From the NCBI GenBank assembly GCA_020091685.1, contig CM034600.1:3484837-3548836 (forward strand): DNA of 64,000 nt, in the 5' to 3' direction. The notes under the pieces were generated by a model that worked only from the letters and a program-made list of their open reading frames with translations, was not told the origin of the DNA and did not search any database. The position numbers and the translations under genes were made by a program. Shown piece after piece: positions 56,766 to 64,000 of this stretch (position 1 is its first letter; each line of letters begins with the position of its first letter). The stretch is from Lutjanus erythropterus (Eukaryota; Chordata; Actinopteri; Lutjaniformes; Lutjanidae).

Positions 56766-57334
56766 AACCTGCTTACGACACACTGAGTGAATAAATTATG
56801 CAATTTATTTGTGCAACAACATTTTGGCTATGGGCTTGAAATTGCGTCAGTATCAGCACCTGATACTGACACTGGATGGGATCTGTCTCGACTCTAAGAA
56901 ACAAAGACAAGTTTTTTCCGTGTTCTCTTTCTTACACCTTAGCATCCAATTACTTCAATTATTCCTCTCAGTTTTAAGAGTTCAAAGCGCTGCTGACACA
57001 CACAATGTTCTTCTATTTTCCCCTTTTCTCCAAGCTCTCAAATCCCAGAAAAACAACCCTCCCCTGCTTCTTATCGTTTACAACATTACACTGAGGGTTA
57101 CATCACACCCAGCTAGTGAACCCGTTTCTCCCTCCTCCTCACCTCCACCTCCAACATATCTATCCACACATTTTTAATTAGTCTTTTTATAGCCGTCTTC
57201 CTGCCTCCTGTCTCCCTCAACATGTGACCCTGTTTTCCCCACAGATCCCCCCCTTCTGTCTCTCTCATCCCTGAACAGCAGACCAGCAGCAGGAAGAAAG
57301 AGTCAAAGCGACCATGACAGCTTAGACTTGGACT
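56766..57334. other. intergenic sequence
   Basis: No gene is supported; pyrimidine-rich at 57110-57290. Confidence 0.45.
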
Positions 57335-57366
57335 CACAGACACACACAAACACACACACACACACG
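57335..57366 (+). repeat. (CA)n microsatellite
   Basis: A CA-rich tract with one CAAA interruption. Confidence 0.9.
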
Positions 57367-58088
57367 CTTTCAGGAACTGCAAGAGCTTGAAAGATATGCA
57401 CAAACAGTCACAATTTGCTTTCATCTTAACCATGTGACACACCAAAGAAGAGTTTAAAATAGTCGAGCTTAAATTACAAACACATTTGCATCACAGAAAA
57501 TAATGATTCACAAACACTAAGCCACGGAAAGCCTTTAGGCAAACCTCTCGGGAGCACATTTAGAGAAGAGGACAAAAAATACTATTATGGAAACAATGAA
57601 TGGAAAATAAAGAGAATCATCTAAGTAAGAGGAAAATTTGACTTGTTATAGTAAAGAGGGACTGTTCAGTTTCTGTTAAAGGAAGACAGAAAGCCACTAA
57701 ATGAGCACCAACACCTGTAAAAAGACTTGTATGTTAAATGCACGTGGTGTTGTCTGTCAACAACATGCCAGAGAAAACGTCTGCATGACCAGAGTACAGT
57801 AAACACACAATAGTAATAAAAACTGGAACCAGCTACTGATATTTTTACATGTATTGATTTCTTCAATTGACTACGTTTACCATGAACACTGAGTGGACAT
57901 CCACATGAAAAGTGGTGAATTTGCCCTTTAAAGGCTCCATCCCTGCCTCTGTCACACACCTCAAACATGATTACTATGGTGAACAGATCATGTAAACACC
58001 AAGTGGTAGAGATTATTCAGGGAATCATGGGATATCTCTCCAGTTCAACACTGTAAAACACAAGCTTTTAACAGCCATGCAAGAGCAT

Positions 58089-58091
<3 letters not shown>
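57367..58091. other. intergenic sequence
   Basis: Nothing recognisable. Confidence 0.45.

Positions 58092-58137
<46 letters not shown>
58092..58137 (+). repeat. (CA)n microsatellite
   Basis: A pure AC tract of about 46 bases. Confidence 0.95.
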
Positions 58138-58139
<2 letters not shown>

Positions 58140-58359
58140 TCCCTGTCACACCCACATAAACCCATTCCAGCTGATAACTATAATCCCATGATCCAGTGTC
58201 TTTGTTACCTTACTGCACCAACAGTTTAGCCGTGAATACTTTCGGAGATGGAGGAATGGAGAGAGAAAGAGTTTGAGCCACGAACATTAATTACTGTCAA
58301 TGCAAGTCTCCAAAATCTGGAACAAGAGACTGAAAAAGCTCCAATACATGCTGTTAAAG

Positions 58360-58718
58360 CTATATTTCCACTGCAGGAACGGACTGAGAACCTTTGGAGG
58401 AACTCAGTATGTTTCCACTCTAAATTAAGTTGCGGGGACATTATTTTACCCCCCTAAAAGTCCTTGCTCAGGAGTAGTAGTTCCCAAAAGTACATGAACT
58501 TTACAGAACAGATGGACCAACAGAAAAGTTCAGGACTTATGCAACTATATAATAAGCCTTATATAGTTAGTTATAGTTGTGCACAAAAATGACAGCCGTT
58601 GCTTTTTCATACATCAGTGGACTAATTTTCCTTTAGACTGGGGTAAAAATGCAGACAGCAACCCTCTACTTCTTTGAAAAGTAGTTCCTGGGACTAAAAG
58701 TTACAGGTATTGTGGGTC
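58360..58718. mobile_element. MITE with TTTCCACTGCAGGAAC ends
   Basis: The left end TATTTCCACTGCAGGAACGG and the right block AGTAGTTCCTGGGACTAAAA resemble a common teleost MITE built on GGAACTTT / AGTTCC words, with an internal AGGAGTAGTAGTTCCCAAAA. A PIF/Harbinger link is possible but not shown here. Confidence 0.55.
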
Positions 58719-58744
58719 AAAACAAGTATAAAATAAAGTAATTC

Positions 58745-59005
58745 TGGTAGAGTCTACTGCAGAAAGAAAATAGTGGGTCATGATTATTAGAAAGAGACGC
58801 TGGTTTTGTATTATTCTTTTGTATTTCGCTTTGAGCACCACCAGCCGAGGGCCATTTAGTCCCATTACATTTGAGAGAAGGCAGACATCTCAGCTGATAT
58901 CTCCAAAACTCTGCAATTCACACCCAAAAATCTAGATAAATAAATAGTACTACAGGCCAGAGGAAAAAAAAGTTTTTGATTTTGGGGTGAAATGCCCCTT
59001 TTAAA
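58745..59005 (-). mobile_element. teleost MITE (GGCCTGTAGTGCTATTTATC family), copy 2
   Basis: The reverse complement of this stretch reads TCTGGCCTGTAGTACTATTT, GAATTGCAGAGTTTTGGAGA followed by TATCAGCTGAGATGTCTGCC, and CCAGCGTCTCTTTC. These words occur in the same order as in copy 1 at 56463-56765. Confidence 0.7.
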
Positions 59006-61289
59006 TGAATTCAAACTAGATCGAGATCAGCTTTCAAAGTATGTAAATGTCAACCCAGTTACCTTCCCTTTTTACAGCTCAGCACTGAGAGCAGCCAACT
59101 TCATGCAAATACTGTCTGACCCGGTACAGTGAGGACAAAAGTGACAATAGCTGCTGGTTTTAGGACAGACAGATAAAACACATCTCTACAATGTGACTAG
59201 TGAGCGTGCAAGAGGCAGTTATACTCCTGTCTGCCACCAAACAAGGTGTGAATTGATCCAGCTACACCATGAGTCCACGCTTCTGTGTGAGAGTGAGAAA
59301 TAACTTTCTAGGGAAGCAAAACATCGCCTCTCCGTCTTGTCTTTTTTTTCTAACTTTCCATCTTTTGCTTTCCATTCATGTTCTGTTCTGCAGTTGCACA
59401 AACAGCTGATGTCTCCAAAAGCGACAAGCGCACCGCAGGCGCCGACCACAGCGACAGACCACGGAATGATATTTCTATTCCGCGATGGAAACTTTCTCGG
59501 CTCGATTATCATAAAAACTATGCTGTAACCACTGTGTTGTTGTGAATCTGATTGCGCTTACATTTCGCCTTTCCAACCGCCATATGAGTGGGTAATGATA
59601 TGGCTTATGTTATCTGCTGTGTGTGTGTGTGTGTGTGTGTGTGAGAAGGACATTGTGTTTCACGGTGCTTGAGCGTGTGAGTATGTATTAGTAAGGGGCA
59701 AAAAGAATAGAAGGAAAGATAAAAGTATGCGCATTATACGACCTGAAATGTTGCAATGGTTGGCAGGGGAAGCTCCAGCTGAGAGGAAGACATGACTAAC
59801 TTTTTACCACAGCTGACTGTGGCCACCGACCAACCAGCCAGCTTAAGACTAATTATAGGGAAAGCCCAAGACTGGCAGCAATTTGCAATATTTTCTAGCA
59901 CCAAAATACTGAGTGTCTGAATAAATAGCAAACAGCAACGCGTGAGGAAATAGGTTTTGTTAGGACCGGAAAGAGAAACTGAGTTTTTACACTTTTCTTC
60001 CTAGAAAACGTCCTGAATTGTGACAAAAAAAACAGGAAGATGCAGCACTCTGAAGGTCCAAACACAGAGGGACAGGAACAACATGCATTCACGTGTGTGT
60101 CGTCTGTGACGCCAGCTGGCTTGTCATATCGCAGTGACCTTGGTCCCAGCGGACATTGAACCCAGATTGTATAGAAAACAACAGAGACCCCACCTACAGA
60201 GATGTCACCAGAAATCCCCCCCCGTCCAACTTGAAATGGAGACACTGAAGGACACACCTGGCACGAATCTTGCAAACTCAATGAATAAATGAAGTTTAGA
60301 CAACAAAATCTGTCTCTGTGGAAGTGGAAGGTATTCAGCAGTTAGATACTAAAAAAATCTTTAAATTCTTCAACCACTGAGAATAATCTCAGTATCATAA
60401 ATGATCTTTGGAAAAGTCACCTTGACCCCGAGCAGTGAGAGAGGAGGGGGTAGTTTCGGTGAGTTAGTCAGCAGTGATTTCTCAGGTTTGATGGACGAGC
60501 AGGAAGCGATGACGCATTCACAACAGGAAACGTGTGAGAAAGACAGAAAAACAAACAAATGCAGCAGCTGGAGTGTTTGCTCCTGACTGTGTAACCAGCA
60601 GGTCGTCCCCGATTTACAGTGACCGTCTATTTCTGGGCACTATGACTTGCCTCTTTGCCATGAAACCAGTGAAACCACTGCAGAGGAACCACACAATGAG
60701 GTAAGCTGTAGCAGTGACTGTCCAATCTGACCACTGCTCAAAAAACCCCTAGTGAGACTCGTGAGCATAGATTTCACTAAAGCCTCTTCACACCTGGCAA
60801 GGTGTTGCCTTCACCTGCTCTATCAGCCTCTTTTTTTTTTTAAATGTGGAGAAACATGGCCTGATAACAACATACACACAGGCACACACACAGAATGTGT
60901 ACACTGTGTATTCCATCCCTGCCTTGCGAGCACGTAGGGAGGGTTGACTTCACGCATGTTATTCCACTGGGTTTGAGATCAGCGCTGTCAGCGCTGCGAG
61001 TGGATGGCTAACAACAACAACTGTTTTCAAGATGGAAAAATGGATAACTGACACACTGTAATGTGTGCTGTACATTTACTGCCAGACTGACAACTTACTG
61101 CAAAACTTTATTCTTCTGCTTCCTCTGCATCATCACTCTAAGTCTGCTGTTTGCGCTCCCTCACTTGCACGCCGTACACATTGTGGACTGCCCTATTCAT
61201 TCAGTATCATTCAATAAAAAACAGTAAAACAGAATTGTTTATGCAGCCACAGTAAACAGCCACCCCACAGGAATACATACTAAAAAAAA
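59006..61289. other. intergenic sequence
   Basis: No exon or RNA gene is supported. A (GT)n tract lies at 59619-59642. Confidence 0.45.
59619..59642 (+). repeat. (GT)n microsatellite
   Basis: A pure GT tract of 24 bases. Confidence 0.95.
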
Positions 61290-61525
61290 TGTCAAAATTC
61301 TCTGATTTTGGCTTCTAAAATGTGAATTATTTCTGGTGTCTTTACTCCTCTGACAGGAAATTGAATATCTAAGGGTTGTACACAAAGCAAGATATTTGAG
61401 GACATCAACTTGGGCTTTGGGGAACATTTTATCAAACATTTTTCAACATTTTCTGGCCAAACAATACAATAATCAACAGATTAATCGATTGTGAAAATAA
61501 TCATTAGCTGCAGCCTTAGTTTAGT
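61290..61525 (-). mobile_element. MITE with GGCTGCAA...GATTATTTT ends, copy 2
   Basis: The reverse complement begins GGCTGCAGCTAATGATTATT, then TTCACAATCGATTAATCTGT. It holds CCCAAGTTGATGTCCTCAAA, the same element as 54720-55015. The far end is eroded. Confidence 0.75.
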
Positions 61526-62879
61526 ATGTGAACATGCTCATTTGCTAATTACTCATTAAAAAACCTGGAACAGTATGGTGCTGTGGACTCACGAATGGGA
61601 AAACACAGGAAAATGCAAGAGGAAGACAGACCTTGACAGACCTTTCATTAACATCTCCATAATTTGAACTACTCTTATCATAGCTACAGAGACACTCCAG
61701 GCCAAATGAAGTCAGTTAAGCATCTTCCTTGTATGTTTCGGTTGAATGATAGTCTAACCTGATGAGAAACAGGCCACAACCGAGACATAAACCTATCATG
61801 TTATGAATAAATAACACAAGCCCTAGCCCTTCACCCCACTGGGACCCCCCAGCTTCAGTTTGTAAGTCAATAAAAAGCTTAAAAGAAGAGTTCAAAAGGT
61901 TATCAGCCACTCCCCTTCAGGGCTCATTTCTGGAGCTCCAAAGACGGCTAATGAAGACAGAGAGGAGAGCATCAGGGCCCAGACCTCATGGGATTCAACC
62001 CTTAATGTCCTCTCTGTCACACACTGCTCTGCTGTCCAGCTATCAGCTCTGACCATGCTGCTCTTTTCCTACAGAGAACAGCTCCTGGCTGGGTGGAGAA
62101 CTTGTCTGACATGCATGACTGAAGTGTCTGGACTGCAGGGTTATGCAACTCTTATAAGCACTGGGGTCTAGTCGCCTGCAAAAACAGCCACTGAACCATA
62201 AGCAGACAGTTATTATAGCATCTCGCTTCATCTTTGTATGGCCCTCCCCCAACTCCCTCCATCCGTTCTCCCCTTAAACCCCCTCCTCCACCTCTGCCCG
62301 TCACTGTCTGCGTCTGTGGCCCCAGGAAACACACACATCCATGCACAATTACACCCAAGGGTGGCATGAGGAGGGGCCAAATGAAATCCTGTCATATGTG
62401 TATATGTGTAGCTGTGCATCCGTGAATGCCAGCGTCCTGATTTCTGTGCGTGTGTCAGAGAAGAGAGTTTTGACTGAGTAGGTAATCAGTGGAGAGCAGG
62501 TGGCTAAGTCTTCCCTCAGGAAAACTAAGCCGCCAGCGAAGACAAACACGTTATAACATCTGCCATTTGCCCACATGAGCTAAAGAGAAAAAAACTACTT
62601 CAATATGCATTGCAAATAAGGATGTAACCGACTCAGAACACTTTACATGAATCTCACGTTTGAACGCCTTTCTGCGTGATCTGTGATGTAAAAACATCCC
62701 GTTTCCATACAGTGAGAGGAAGTGAAAGTGTGTGTCCCACTCACAGTTGAGGCATAAAATCCCAGCGCACCACTGAGTGTCTCTCCTGAGCTGCTGACAG
62801 AGCTGTCAGCCACTGTCCAGCGTCATGCTGCCCTCTGTTTCTATCACCCTTCTCCGCTTCCATCACAGTTAATTTGTAG
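61526..62879. other. intergenic sequence
   Basis: No supported gene or element. Confidence 0.45.
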
Positions 62880-63565
62880 CCATTTAAAGTTTGTTCACAT
62901 CAACTTCATTTAGTCTGGTTGAACCGCACCCTGTAGCGTTTACCCCCTTGGCGTGGTTCATTTTGGTTCTCGTGAACCCTGAACATGACCACTGATGTGG
63001 ACCAAACAACCACACTCTGCCCCGCCTCGAAGGGATGGTCTCAGACTTCATTTCTGCTGTTAACACCATTCAAACCAATCACAGGGAGCCTACCACTGCA
63101 TGTGTCATTTCACTGGTTAAAAAAGTTATCTCTTCTGTTTTTGGTGACTGGTGAACTAGCAGTACATTTGCTACCAAAACACTGACTGCCAGGAGACAAA
63201 CCTGGACTCACGAGACGTCCACTGTTTTCCCTACATTTATGTCCCTCTAAAAGAAACCATATTGTATTTACCTCATTCATGTGCACTTGTTTCCTTGCTT
63301 CCTGTGTGCTTTACCAATGAACAGAGCAAAGCAGTGACTCAAGTTGCTAACTCTTTTTTAAGAGTCTATGTGTTCAGTTCTGAGTTCTTTGTAGTTTCTA
63401 ACAGAAACCCTGTGATTTAAGGGTCAGTGTAAGAGTTTATCATTTCTGGATTGTTCAACGTTTGCCTTTATGAACATGAGCCGAACCAGCTGGAAAATTT
63501 AAACAACGAATCATTCTTGGATTGCTTTGATTTCAGGAACCGCACCTTTAGGTGTGAACCTGCCC
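62880..63565. mobile_element. probable MITE with GGTTCACAC/GTGCGGTTC words
   Basis: The left part GTCTGGTTGAACCGCACCCT and the right part GGAACCGCACCTTTAGGTGT, then GAACCTGCC, look like ends of a fish MITE family built around AACCGCACC. The internal organisation is unclear and the ends are not well-matched inverted repeats. Confidence 0.35.
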
Positions 63566-64000
63566 TCAGAGACTTGGTTTGTAAAATTTACAGCCTGCCA
63601 TACAGTTGCATTGCTGAAACTTTTTTACCAACCACCTCACCTTCTCTCCTCAGTTAAGCACCATAAATCAACATTTTTAAGAGAGCAACACTTTTACAAA
63701 GTGATTCACAACACAAGCACAGCAGGTCACTTGAAGTGTTGTTTGACGGTCAGCTTAGGGCAGTTCTGTTTCAGATATATCTAATAAGATGTTGGAAGGG
63801 TGCAAAATTAGCATGTGCCACTCGGCAAATGCAAGTAAAAATCTACGTTGACAAATAAAATAAATGCGGTCAACCACCGTTGGCAGGTTGCTGAAATAGA
63901 TCTTCTTCACTACAAACTCACTACAACACATAAAGCCAAGTTCCCACAGTACAGCAAGTCAACCCTGATGTTACACTTGCCATCAGTTTTGCCAACATCA
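63566..64000. other. intergenic sequence to the window end
   Basis: AT-rich, with nothing recognised. Confidence 0.45.

Overview
The window looks like a gene-poor stretch of a teleost fish nuclear genome, probably a percomorph. This is inferred from its repeats: an L2/CR1-type LINE, a Tc1 transposon, a tRNA-derived SINE with the tail usual in spiny-rayed fish, many hAT-like and TTAA-target MITEs, one solo LTR, abundant (CA)n tracts, and an AT-rich background with spliced-gene architecture. Nothing prokaryotic is present.

One host gene is recognisable: a FAM110-family gene on the minus strand, best matched to fam110a. Its whole coding sequence (467 codons, 50177-51580) lies in one exon that begins 10 bases upstream of the ATG at a clear 3' splice site. 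Upstream lies an intron holding a ~1 kb fold-back MITE. Beyond that is a GC-rich promoter-like block (about 53580-53790) with a GC box, three CCAAT motifs in both orientations and a TATA-like sequence. I could not place the first exon's splice donor or a convincing poly(A) site.

Layout. 1-2574: decayed L2-type LINE (minus) running off the left edge and abutting a hAT-like MITE end. 3.0-5.4 kb: a 42-bp-repeat element and a 36-bp minisatellite. 7-11 kb: four MITE-like elements. 12.7-15.7 kb: a thrice-repeated 200-350 bp sequence and a hAT-like element. 16.2-19.6 kb: two copies of a TIR element filled with ~57-bp tandem units, with (CA)n tracts between. 19.8-25.9 kb: nested mobile DNA, namely a Tc1 remnant, hAT MITEs, a 42-bp minisatellite split by a hAT insertion with a perfect 8-bp target duplication, and a solo LTR with a 5-bp duplication. 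27.4-28.0 kb: a 190-bp inverted repeat with a single mismatch. 32.0-33.9 kb: a TIR-bounded element and a Tc1 transposon carrying a SINE with an exact 12-bp duplication. 35-46 kb: dispersed MITE copies, including a hAT MITE swollen by a short tandem array. 50-54 kb: fam110a. 54-64 kb: more MITEs, including a TTAA-target transposon that keeps a spliceable first coding exon.

The genes do not form an operon or pathway. The interest lies in repeat biology: several independent MITE families carry internal minisatellites, insertions are nested with clean target duplications, and one near-perfect inverted duplication looks recent. No previously undescribed functional system could be supported. Element names rest on recognised ends and motifs, not on a database search.
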